From Liolophura sinensis (taxonomy: Eukaryota > Mollusca > Polyplacophora > Chitonida > Chitonidae): a stretch of 64,000 nt of DNA. Shown here one piece after another: positions 12,302 to 23,280 of this stretch (positions are counted from its first letter, which is position 1; each line of letters begins with the position of its first letter). Below the pieces are notes generated by a model, which made no database searches, was not told where the DNA came from, and was given only the letters and a program-made list of their open reading frames with translations. The stretch lies in contig NW_027018027.1 in assembly GCF_032854445.1 (NCBI RefSeq), forward strand, positions 1 through 64,000, in the 5' to 3' direction. Both the position numbers and the translations under genes were made by a program.

Positions 12302-14656
12302 GTGCCCAGCAACGGCTCTTACTCCATGGAAACCAGGAAAATTTGCAATTTTTCAACAGTTGCCGATGCCTGGCTCAATTCCGCCTCTTTTGGCACCTTA
12401 TTAATGTGGGTCTGTGGTCAGTTGTACTTTTTACAGCAGACTGTATCAAGTAACCTTGTGTTTTTTATGTACAAATGGTGTGGTTTTTCTACACGTAGAT
12501 AAAGACATTGAGATTGTCTTGGACTTAGAAGTAAGACAATTGCTGGGTGAGTTAAATGGGCTTAGCCAAAAGATTTGACGTCATCTGGGCTACCGATGGG
12601 CACATAACTTATAGTCAAAAGTTGAATATAGTAATGACCAGTCGCGATGGTACATAGTACAGTGTAGCCGATTTCAATTAACAAAAAGACCAGGCAAAAA
12701 TGCAAAAGTGGAAAAACTGTTCCAGTGCTGCTGGTAAGAGGCTAATCCGACGTATTTTGTGACGAGAAATCGAATAGTGCAAACCGCGTTGCTCTCCGAC
12801 CAATACTTTTGGCTGTAGCGACAATTGAATGATCATTGATGTCATAATCACGTGCCCAGCAACGCCTCTCACTCCATGGAAACCAGGGAAATTTGCAATT
12901 TTTCAACAGTTGCCGATGCCTGGCTCAATTCCGCTTCTTTTGGCACCTTATTAATGTGGGTCTGTGGTCAGTTGTACTTTTTACAGCAGACTGTATCAAG
13001 TACCTTGTGTTTTTATGTACAAATGGTGTGGTTTTTCTACACGTAGATAAAGACATTGAGATTGTCTTGGACTTAGAAGTAAGACAATTGCTGGGTGAGT
13101 TAAATGGGCTTAGCCCAAACATTTGAGGTCTTCTGGGCTACCGAAGGGCACATAACTTATAGTCAAAAGTTGAAAATAGTAATGACCAGTCGCGATGGTA
13201 CATAGTACAATGTAGCCGATTTCAATTAACAAAAAAGACCAGGCAAAAATGGAAAAGTGGAAAAACTGTTCCAGTGTTGCTGGTAAGAGGCTAATCCGAC
13301 GTATTTTGTGACGAGAAATCGAATGGTGCAAACCGCGTTGCTCTCCGACCAATACTTTTGGCTGTAGCGACAATTGAATGATCATTGATGTCATAATCAC
13401 GTGCCCAGCAACGCCTCTCACTCCATGGAAACCAGGGAAATTTGCAATTTTTCAACAGTTGCCGATGCCTGGCTCAATTCCGCTTCTTTTGGCACCTTAT
13501 TAATGTGGGTCTGTGGTCAGTTGTACTTTTTACAGCAGACTGTATCAAGTACCTTTTGTTTTTTATGTACAAATGGTGTGGTTTTTCTACACGTAGATAA
13601 AGACATTGAGATTTTCTTGGACTTAGAAGTAAGACAATTGCTGGGTGAGTTAAATGGGCTTAGCCCAAAGATTTGACGTCTTCTGGGCTACCGAAGGGCA
13701 CATAACTTATAGTCAAAAGTTGAATATAGTAATGACCAGTCGCGATGGTACATAGTACAGTGTAGCCGATTTCAATTAACAAAAAGACCAGGCAAAAATG
13801 CAAAAGTGGAAAAACTGTTCCAGTGCTGCTGGTAAGAGGCTAATCCGACGTATTTTGTGACGAGAAATCGAATGGTGCAAACCGCGTTGCTCTCCGACCA
13901 ATACTTTTGGCTGTAGCGACAATTGAATGATCATTGATGTCATAATCACGTGCCCAGCAACGCCTCTCACTCCATGGAAACCAGGGAAATTTGCAATTTT
14001 TCAACAGTTGCCGATGCCTGGCTCCATTCCGCTTCTTTTGGCACCTTATTAATGTGGGTCTGTGGTCAGTTGTACTTTTTACAGCAGACTGTATCAAGTA
14101 CCTTGTGTTTTTTATGTACAAATGGTGTGGTTTTTCTACACGTAGATAAAGACATTGAGATTGTCTTGGACTTAGAAGTAAGACAATTGCTGGGTGAGTT
14201 AAATGGGCTTAGCCCAAACATTTGAGGTCTTCTGGGCTACCGAAGGGCACATAACTTATAGTCAAAAGTTGAATATAGTAATGACCAGTCGCGATGGTAC
14301 ATAGTACAGTGTAGCCGATTTCAATTAACAAAAAGACCAGGCAAAAATGCAAAAGTGGAAAAACTGTTCCAGTGCTGCTGGTAAGAGGCTAATCCGACGT
14401 ATTTTGTGACGAGAAATCGAATGGTGCAAACCGCGTTGCTCTCCGACCAATACTTTTGGCTGTAGCGACAATTGAATTATCATTGATGTCATAATCACGT
14501 GCCCAGCAACGGCTCTTACTCCATGGAAACCAGGGAAATTTGCAATTTTTCAACAGTTGCCGATGCCTGGCTCAATTCCGCTTCCTTTGGCACCTTATTA
14601 ATGTGGGTCTGTGGTCAGTTGTACTTTTTACAGCAGACTGTATCAAGTACCTTGTG

Positions 14657-14662
14657 TTTTTT
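14657..14662 (+). other. T-run slippage site in each unit (example)
   Basis: The reference state is six T between GTG and ATG. Five T are found in units 12852, 15597, 17243, 42498, 44693, 45790, 54775 and 60762; seven T in 3518, 5714 and 38306. Each change shifts the recurrent frame. The short and long states cluster with other shared variants, so most were inherited through unit duplication. Sequencing error at a homopolymer is the alternative for isolated cases. Confidence 0.75.
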
Positions 14663-14752
14663 ATGTACAAATGGTGTGGTTTTTCTACACGTAGATAAAG
14701 ACATTGAGATTGTCTTGGACTTAGAAGTAAGACAATTGCTGGGTGAGTTAAA

Positions 14753-14765
14753 TGGGCTTAGCCCA
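14753..14765. promoter_or_regulatory. 13-bp perfect dyad TGGGCT-T-AGCCCA (example)
   Basis: Six-base arms flank one central T, and a third TGGGCT follows about 26 bp after the dyad. It is present in most units. It is lost in APREQ-type units (for example 11457-11476) and in GCCAAAAG units, and altered to GGGCTCAGCCC in 37757 and 58068, which keeps the symmetry around a central C. It could form a small hairpin in single-stranded DNA or RNA, or bind a dimeric protein. No function is shown. Confidence 0.45.
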
Positions 14766-15017
14766 AACATTTGAGGTCTTCTGGGCTACCGAAGGGCACA
14801 TAACTTATAGTCAAAAGTTGAATACAGTAATGACCAGTCGCGATGGTACATAGTACAGTGTAGCCGATTTCAATTAACAAAAAGACCAGACAAAAATGCA
14901 AAAGTGGAAAAACTGTTCCAGTGCTGCTGGTAAGAGGCTAATCCGACGTATTTTGTGACGAGAAATTGAATGGTGCAAACCGCGTTGCTCTCCGACCAAT
15001 ACTTTTGGCTGTAGCGA

Positions 15018-15050
15018 CAATTGAATGATCATTGATGTCATAATCACGTG
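15018..15050. promoter_or_regulatory. Palindrome-dense 33-bp block at the unit boundary (example)
   Basis: Three two-fold symmetric words fall within 33 bp: CAATTG (15018-15023), AATGATCATT (15024-15033) and CACGTG (15045-15050), with TGATGTCATAATCA bridging them. The block recurs in essentially every unit. In some units (for example 11178-11189) the base before the second word is C, giving a perfect 12-bp palindrome, CAATGATCATTG. In others a T (GAATTATC) destroys it. CACGTG is the classic E-box for basic helix-loop-helix proteins and TGATGTCA resembles a bZIP site. Binding is only a guess. The symmetry itself is seen directly. Confidence 0.45.
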
Positions 15051-16144
15051 CCCAGCAACGGCTCTTACTCCATGGAAACCAGGGAAATTTGCAATTTTTC
15101 AACAGTTGCCGATGCCTGGCTCAGTTCCGCTTCTTTTGGCACCTTATTAATGTGGGTCTGTGGTCAGTTGTACTTTTTACAGCAGACTGTATCAAGTACC
15201 TTGTGTTTTTTATGTACAAATGGTGTGGTTTTTCTACACGTAGATAAAGACATTGAGATTGTCTTGGACTTAGAAGTAAGACAATTGCTGGGTGAGTTAA
15301 ATGGGCTTAGCCAAAAGATTTGACGTCATCTGGGCTACCGATGGGCACATAACTTATAGTCAAAAGTTGAATATAGTAATGACCAGTCGCGATGGTACAT
15401 AGTACAGTGTAGCCGATTTCAATTAACAAAAAGACCAGGCAAAAATGCAAAAGTGGAAAAACTGTTCCAGTGCTGCTGGTAAGAGGCTCATCCGACGTAT
15501 TTTGTGACGAGAAATCGAATAGTGCAAACCGCGTTGCTCTCCGACCAATACTTTTGGCTGTAGCGACAATTGAATGATCATTGATGTCATAATCACGTGC
15601 CCAGCAACGCCTCTCACTCCATGGAAACCAGGGAAATTTGCAATTTTTCAACAGTTGCCGATGCCTGGCTCAATTCCGCTTCTTTTGGCACCTTATTAAT
15701 GTGGGTCTGTGGTCAGTTGTACTTTTTACAGCAGACTGTATCAAGTACCTTGTGTTTTTATGTACAAATGGTGTGGTTTTTCTACACGTAGATAAAGACA
15801 TTGAGATTGTCTTGGACTTAGAAGTAAGACAATTGCTGGGTGAGTTAAATGGGCTTAGCCCAAACATTTGAGGTCTTCTGGGCTACCGAAGGGCACATAA
15901 CTTATAGTCAAAAGTTGAAAATAGTAATGACCAGTCGCGATGGTACATAGTACAATGTAGCCGATTTCAATAAACAAAAAGACCAGGCAAAAATGGAAAA
16001 GTGGAAAAACTGTTCCAGTGTTGCTGGTAAGAGGCTAATCCGACGTATTTTCTGACGAAAAATCGAATGGTGCAAACCGCGTTGCTCTCCGACCAATACT
16101 TTTGGCTGTAGCGACAATTGAATTATCATTGATGTCATAATCAC

Positions 16145-19100
16145 GTGCCCAGCAACGGCTCTTACTCCATGGAAACCAGGGAAATTTGCAATTTTTCAAC
16201 AGTTGCCGATGCCTGGCTCAATTCCGCTTCCTTTGGCACCTTATTAATGTGGGTCTGTGGTCAGTTGTACTTTTTACAGCAGACTGTATCAAGTACCTTG
16301 TGTTTTTTATGTACACATGGTGTGGTTTTTCTACACGTAGATAAAGACATTGAGATTGTCTTGGACTTAGAAGTAAGACAATTGCTGGGTGAGTTAAATG
16401 GGCTTAGCCCAAACATTTGAGGTCTTCTGGGCTACCGAAGGGCACATAACTTATAGTCAAAAGTTGAATATAGTAATGACCAGTCGCGATGGTACATAGT
16501 ACAATGTAGCCGATTTCAATTAACAAAAAGACCAGGCAAAAATGCAAAAGTGGAAAAACTGTTCCAGTGCTGCTGGTAAGAGGCTAATCCGACGTATTTT
16601 GTGACGAGAAATCGAATGGTGCAAACCGCGTTGCTCTCCGACCAATACTTTTGGCTGTAGCGACAATTGAATGATCATTGATGTCATAATCACGTGCCCA
16701 GCAACGCCTCTCACTCCATGGAAACCAGGGAAATTTGCAATTTTTCAACAGTTGCCGATGCCTGGCTCAATTCCGCTTCTTTTGGCACCTTATTAATGTG
16801 GGTCTGTGGTCAGTTGTACTTTTTACAGCAGACTGTATCAAGTACCTTGTGTTTTTTATGTACAAATGGTGTGGTTTTTCTACACGTAGATAAAGACATT
16901 GAGATTGTCTTGGACTTAGAAGTAAGACAATTGCTGGGTGAGTTAAATGGGCTTAGCCCAAACATTTGAGGTCTTCTGGGCTACCGAAGGGCACATAACT
17001 TATAGTCAAAAGTTGAATACAGTAATGACCAGTCGCGATGGTACATAGTACAGTGTAGCCGATTTCAATTAACAAAAAGACCAGGCAAAAATGCAAAAGT
17101 GGAAAAACTGTTCCAGTGCTGCTGGGAAGAGGCTAATCCGATGTATTTTGTGACGAGAAATTGAATGGTGCAAACCGCGTTGCTCTGCGACCAATACTTT
17201 TGGCTGTAGCGACAATTGAATGATCATTGATGTCATAATCACGTGCCCAGCAACGGCTCTTACTCCATGGAAACCAGGGAAATTTGCAATTTTTCAACAG
17301 TTGCCGATGCCTGGCTCAATTCCGCTTCTTTTGGCACCTTATTAATGTGGGTCTGTGGTCAGTTGTACTTTTTACAGCAGACTGTATCAAGTACCTTGTG
17401 TTTTTATGTACAAATGGTGTGGTTTTTCTACACGTAGATAAAGACATTGAGATTGTCTTGGACTTAGAAGTAAGACAATTGCTGGGTGAGTTAAATGGGC
17501 TTAGCCCAAACATTTGAGGTCTTCTGGGCTACCGAAGGGCACATAACTTATAGTCAAAAGTTGAAAATAGTAATGACCAGTCGCGATGGTACATAGTACA
17601 ATGTAGCCGATTTCAATTAACAAAAAGACCAGGCAAAAATGGAAAAGTGGAAAAACTGTTCCAGTGTTGCTGGTAAGGGGCTAATCCGACGTATTTTGTG
17701 ACGAGAAATCGAATGGTGCAAACCGCGTTGCTCTCCGACCAATACTTTTGGCTGTAGCGACAATTGAATGATCATTGATGTCATAATCACGTGCCCAGCA
17801 ACGCCTCTCACTCCATGGAAACCAGGGAAATTTGCAATTTTTCAACAGTTGCCGATGCCTGGCTCAATTCCGCTTCTTTTGGCACCTTATTAATGTGGGT
17901 CTGTGGTCAGTTGTACTTTTTACAGCAGACTGTATCAAGTACCTTTTGTTTTTTATGTACAAATGGTGTGGTTTTTCTACACGTAGATAAAGACATTGAG
18001 ATTTTCTTGGACTTAGAAGTAAGACAATTGCTGGGTGAGTTAAATGGGCTTAGCCCAAAGATTTGAGGTCTTCTGGGCTACCGAAGGGCACATAACTTAT
18101 AGTCAAAAGTTGAATATAGTAATGACCAGTCGCGATGGTACATAGTACAGTGTAGCCGATTTCAATTAACAAAAAGACCAGGCAAAAATGCAAAAGTGGA
18201 AAAACTGTTCCAGTGCTGCTGGTAAGAGGCTAATCCGACGTATTTTGTGACGAGAAATCGAATGGTGCAAACCGCGTTGCTCTCCGACCAATACTTTTGG
18301 CTGTAGCGACAATTGAATGATCATTGATGTCATAATCACGTGCCCAGCAACGCCTCTCACTCCATGGAAACCAGGGAAATTTGCAATTTTTCAACAGTTG
18401 CCGATGCCTGGCTCCATTCCGCTTCTTTTGGCACCTTATTAATGTGGGTCTGTGGTCAGTTGTACTTTTTACAGCAGACTGTATCAAGTACCTTTTGTTT
18501 TTTATGTACAAATGGTGTGGTTTTTCTACACGTAGATAAAGACATTGAGATTGTCTTGGACTTAGAAGTAAGACAATTGCTGGGTGAGTTAAATGGGCTT
18601 AGCCCAAACATTTGAGGTCTTCTGGGCTACCGAAGGGCACATAACTTATAGTCAAAAGTTGAATATAGTAATGACCAGTCGCGATGGTACATAGTACAAT
18701 GTAGCCGATTTCAATTAACAAAAAGACCAGGCAAAAATGCAAAAGTGGAAAAACTGTTCCAGTGCTGCTGGTAAGAGGCTAATCCGACGTATTTTGTGAC
18801 GAGAAATCGAATGGTGCAAACCGCGTTGCTCTCCGACCAATACTTTTGGCTGTAGCGACAATTGAATTATCATTGATGTCATAATCACGTGCCCAGCAAC
18901 GGCTCTTACTCCATGGAAACCAGGGAAATTTGCAATTTTTCAACAGTTGCCGATGCCTGGCTCAATTCCGCTTCCTTTGGCACCTTATTAATGTGGGTCT
19001 GTGGTCAGTTGTACTTTTTACAGCAGACTGTATCAAGTACCTTGTGTTTTTTATGTACACATGGTGTGGTTTTTCTACACGTAGATAAAGACATTGAGAT

Positions 19101-21633
19101 TGTCTTGGACTTAGAAGTAAGACAATTGCTGGGTGAGTTAAATGGGCTTAGCCCAAACATTTGACGTCTTCTGGGCTACCGAAGGGCACATAACTTATAG
19201 TCAAAAGTTGAATATAGTAATGACCAGTCGCGATGGTACATAGTACAATGTAGCCGATTTCAATTAACAAAAAGACCAGGCAAAAATGCAAAAGTGGAAA
19301 AACTGTTCCAGTGCTGCTGGTAAGAGGCTAATCCGACGTATTTTGTGACGAGAAATCGAATGGTGCAAACCGCGTTGCTCTCCGACCAATACTTTTGGCT
19401 GTAGCGACAATTGAATGATCATTGATGTCATAATCACGTGCCCAGCAACGCCTCTCACTCCATGGAAACCAGGGAAATTTGCAATTTTTCAACAGTTGCC
19501 GATGCCTGGCTCAATTCCGCTTCTTTTGGCACCTTATTAATGTGGGTCTGTGGTCAGTTGTACTTTTTACAGCAGACTGTATCAAGTACCTTGTGTTTTT
19601 TATGTACAAATGGTGTGGTTTTTCTACACGTAGATAAAGACATTGAGATTGTCTTGGACTTAGAAGTAAGACAATTGCTGGGTGAGTTAAATGGGCTTAG
19701 CCCAAACATTTGAGGTCTTCTGGGCTACCGAAGGGCACATAACTTATAGTCAAAAGTTGAATACAGTAATGACCAGTCGCGATGGTACATAGTACAGTGT
19801 AGCCGATTTCAATTAACAAAAAGACCAGGCAAAAATGCAAAAGTGGAAAAACTGTTCCAGTGCTGCTGGTAAGAGGCTAATCCGACGTATTTTGTGACGA
19901 GAAATTGAATGGTGCAAACCGCGTTGCTCTCCGACCAATACTTTTGGCTGTAGCGACAATTGAATGATCATTGATGTCATAATCACGTGCCCAGCAACGG
20001 CTCTTACTCCATGGAAACCAGGGAAATTTGCAATTTTTCAACAGTTGCCGATGCCTGGCTCAATTCCGCTTCTTTTGGCACCTTATTAATGTGGGTCTGT
20101 GGTCAGTTGTACTTTTTACAGCAGACTGTATCAAGTACCTTGTGTTTTTTATGTACAAATGGTGTGGTTTTTCTACACGTAGATAAAGACATTGAGATTG
20201 TCTTGGACTTAGAAGTAAGACAATTGCTGGGTGAGTTAAATGGGCTTAGCCCAAACATTTGAGGTCTTCTGGGCTACCGAAGGGCACATAACTTATAGTC
20301 AAAAGTTGAATACAGTAATGACCAGTCGCGATGGTACATAGTACAGTGTAGCCGATTTCAATTAACAAAAAGACCAGGCAAAAATGCAAAAGTGGAAAAA
20401 CTGTTCCAGTGCTGCTGGTAAGAGGCTAATCCGACGTATTTTGTGACGAGAAATTGAATGGTGCAAACCGCGTTGCTCTCCGACCAATACTTTTGGCTGT
20501 AGCGACAATTGAATGATCATTGATGTCATAATCACGTGCCCAGCAACGGCTCTCACTCCATGGAAACCAGGGAAATTTGCAATTTTTCAACAGTTGCCGA
20601 TGCCTGGCTCAATTCCGCTTCTTTTGGCACCTTATTAATGTGGGTCTGTGGTCAGTTGTACTTTTTACAGCAGACTGTATCAAGTACCTTTTGTTTTTTA
20701 TGTACAAATGGTGTGGTTTTTCTACACGTAGATAAAGACATTGAGATTTTCTTGGACTTAGAAGTAAGACAATTGCTGGGTGAGTTAAATGGGCTTAGCC
20801 CAAACATTTGACGTCTTCTGGGCTACCGAAGGGCACATAACTTATAGTCAAAAGTTGAATATAGTAATGACCAGTCGCGATGGTACATAGTACAGTGTAG
20901 CCGATTTCAATTAACAAAAAGACCAGGCAAAAATGCAAAAGTGGAAAAACTGTTCCAGTGCTGCTGGTAAGAGGCTAATCCGACGTATTTTGTGACGAGA
21001 AATCGAATGGTGCAAACCGCGTTGCTCTCCGACCAATACTTTTGGCTGTAGCGACAATTGAATGATCATTGATGTCATAATCACGTGCCCAGCAACGCCT
21101 CTCACTCCATGGAAACCAGGGAAATTTGCAATTTTTCAACAGTTGCCGATGCCTGGCTCCATTCCGCTTCTTTTGGCACCTTATTAATGTGGGTCTGTGG
21201 TCAGTTGTACTTTTTACAGCAGACTGTATCAAGTACCTTTTGTTTTTTATGTACAAATGGTGTGGTTTTTCTACACGTAGATAAAGACATTGAGATTGTC
21301 TTGGAGTTAGAAGTAAGACAATTGCTGTGTGAGTTAAATGGGCTTAGCCAAAAGATTTGACGTCTTCTGGGCTACCGAAGGGCACATAACTTATAGTCAA
21401 AAGTTGAATATAGTAATGACCAGTCGCGATGGTACATAGTACAGTGTAGCCGATTTCAATTAACAAAAAGACCAGGCAAAAATGCAAAAGTGGAAAAACT
21501 GTTCCAGTGCTGCTGGTAAGAGGCTAATCCGACGTATTTTGTGACGAGAAATCGAATGGTGCAAACCGCGTTGCTCTCCGACCAATACGTTTGGCTGTAG
21601 CGACAATTCAATGATCATTGATGTCATAATCAC
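16145..21633 (+). repeat. Five-unit higher-order repeat, two adjacent copies (offset 2744-2745 bp)
   Basis: The first copy has starts 16145, 16694, 17243, 17791 and 18340; the second has 18889, 19438, 19987, 20536 and 21085. Diagnostic states recur in order: TGTACACATGG in the first unit, GCCTCTCACTCC in the second, GAATACAGTAATG before the third, GAGATTTTCTTGG in the fourth, and GGCTCCATTCCG in the fifth. The offset changes from 2744 to 2745 because unit 17243 has five T where 19987 has six. The copies part company in the tail of unit 21085 (about 21.3 kb), where TTGGAGTTAG, CTGTGTGAG and GCCAAAAGATTTG appear. Confidence 0.88.
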
Positions 21634-23280
21634 GTGCCCAGCAACGGCTCTTACTCCATGGAAACCAGGGAAATTTGCAATTTTTCAACAGTTGCCGATG
21701 CCTGGCTCAATTCCGATTCTTTTGGCACCTTATTAATGTGGGTCTGTGGTCAGTTGTACTTTTTACAGCAGACTGTATCAAGTACCTTTTGTTTTTTATG
21801 TACAAATGGTGTGGTTTTTCTACACGTAGATAAAGACATTGAGATTGTCTTGGACTTAGAAGTAAGACAATTGCTGGGTGAGTTAAATGGGCTTAGCCCA
21901 AACATTTGACGTTCTCTGGGCTACCGAAGGGCACATAACTTATAGTCAAAAGTTAAATATAGTAATGACCAGTCGCGATGGTACATAGTACAGTGTAGCC
22001 GATTTCAATTAACAAAAAGACCAGGCAAAAATGCAAAAGTGGAAAAACTGTTCCAGTGCTGCTGATAAGAGGCTAATCAGACGTATTTTGTGACGAGAAA
22101 TCGAATGGTGCAAACCGCGTTGCTCTCCGACCAATACGTTTGGCTGTAGCGACAATTGAATGATCATTGATGTCATAATCACGTGCCCAGCAACGGCTCT
22201 TACTCCATGGAAACCAGGGAAATTTGCAATTTTTCAACAGTTGCCGATGCCTGGCTCCATTCCGATTCTTTTGGCACCTTATTAATGTGGGTCTGTGGTC
22301 AGTTGTACTTTTTACAGCAGACTGTATCAAGTACCTTGTGTTTTTTATGTACAAATGGTGTGGTTTTTCTACACGTAGATAAAGACATTGAGATTGTCTT
22401 GGACTTAGAAGTAAGACAATTGCTGGGTGAGTTAAATGGGCTTAGCCCAAACATTTGACGTTCTCTGGGCTACCGAAGGGCACATAACTTATAGTCAAAA
22501 GTTAAATATAGTAATGACCAGTCGCGATGGTACATAGTACAGTGTAGCCGATTTCAATTAACAAAAAGACCAGGCAAAAATGCAAAAGTGGAAAAACTGT
22601 TCCAGTGCTGCTGGTAAAAAACTAATCCTACGTATTTTGTGACGAAAAATCGAATAGTGCAAACCGCGTTGCTCTCCGACCAATACTTTTGGCTGTAGCG
22701 ACAATTGAATGATCATTGATGTCATAATCACGTGCCCAGCAACGGCTCTTACTCCATGGAAACCAGGGAAATTTGCAATTTTTCAACAGTTGCCGATGCC
22801 TGGCTCAATTCCGCTTCCTTTGGCACCTTATTAATGTGGGTCTATGGTCAGTTGTACTTTTTACAGCAGACTGTATCAAGTACCTTGTGCTTTTTATGTA
22901 CAAATGGTGTGGTTTTTCTACACGTAGATAAAGACATTGAGATTGTCTTGGACTTAGAAGTAAGACAATTGCTGGGCGAGTTAAATGGGCTTAGCCCAAA
23001 CATTTGAGGTCTTCTGGGCTACCGAAGGGCACATAACTTATAGTCAAAAGTTGAATATAGTAATGACCAGTCGCGATGGTACATAGTACAATGTAGCCGA
23101 TCTCAATTAACAAAAAGACCAGGCAAAAATGCAAAAGTGGAAAAACTGTTCCAGTGCTGCTGGTGAGAGGCTAATCCGACGTATTTTGTGACGAGAAATC
23201 CAATGGTGCAAACCGCGTTGCTCTCCGACCAATACTTTTGGCTGTAGCGACAATTGAATGATCATTGATGTCATAATCAC
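21634..23280 (+). repeat. DSFG-type trio, copied near 35.0-36.3 kb (offset 13378 bp)
   Basis: Unit starts are 21634, 22183 and 22732. They share with units 35012, 35561 and 36110: AATACGTTTGG, CCGATTCTTTTGG, GACGTTCTCTGGG, GCTGATAAGAGG with the unusual AATCAGACG (near 22075 and 35453), GGCTCCATTCC, and TAAAAAACTAATCCTACG (near 22615 and 35995). The match weakens inside unit 22732, which has TCTATGGTC and GGGCGAG, unlike 36110. This marks a transfer of about 1.5 kb over 13.4 kb, or common descent with later local replacement. Confidence 0.82.

Larger units (their letters stand above)
14499..14774 (+). other. Recurrent 91-codon open frame in each unit, probably not a gene
   Basis: This frame is shown for the reference unit and recurs in about 97 of 116 units. 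It begins at GTG. The first ATG is codon 9, within CCATGG, where +4 is G but -3 is T. The predicted product has a hydrophobic, Cys-containing middle (about residues 30-56) and an acidic/basic tail (about 64-83), and resembles no family I know. Differences between units mainly change amino acids: residues 5, 7, 12, 20, 26, 28, 36-39, 43, 52, 57, 58, 74, 84 and 86 all vary. One- or two-base indels and stops break about 19 units. No splice, promoter or poly(A) signal stands out. A frame that opened by chance and was spread by homogenisation explains this best. A translated satellite peptide cannot be excluded. Confidence 0.3.
14499..15047 (+). repeat. Representative 549-bp satellite monomer
   Basis: I use this unit as the reference because it has typical length and few private changes. 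Landmarks by offset from its first base: +0 GTG of CACGTG; +25 CCATGG; +158 run of six T; about +180 to +196 a weak hairpin (GTGTGG, five T, CTACAC); +254 the 13-bp dyad TGGGCTTAGCCCA; about +276 the TGA that closes the recurrent frame; about +340 TCGCGA followed by GTACATAGTAC; +519 to +551 a block dense in palindromes. It carries 16 CpG, and the family consensus has 17. 549 is exactly 3 x 183, so reading phase is kept from unit to unit, but no frame is open through a whole unit. I saw no clear internal subrepeat. Confidence 0.93.
12302..16144 (+). repeat. Mixed seven-unit block with five-unit spacing
   Basis: Unit starts are 12302, 12852, 13401, 13950, 14499, 15048 and 15597. The tails of units 12302 and 15048 share GCCAAAAGATTTG, GACGTCATCTGG and the rare CTACCGATGGG. 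The units that follow (12852, 15597) share GCCTCTCACTCC and a five-T run. The offset is 2745 bp, or five units. The tail of 12852 through 14499 also resembles the tail of 17243 through 18889 at an offset of 4390 bp: GTTGAAAATAG, AAAAATGGAAAAG, GAGATTTTCTTGG and GGCTCCATTCCG recur in order. Unit 12302 has an extra A in GTAACCTTG that breaks the frame. Confidence 0.82.

Noticed and set aside
14679-14695. Hairpin GTGTGG-TTTTT-CTACAC as a Pol III terminator or intrinsic terminator
   Set aside because: The stem is six pairs with one G-T pair, and the T run is in the loop rather than after the stem; no upstream RNA gene is visible.
14499-15047. CENP-B box or primate alpha satellite
   Set aside because: No 17-bp match to the CENP-B box was seen, and the unit is unrelated in sequence and length to 171-bp alpha satellite.
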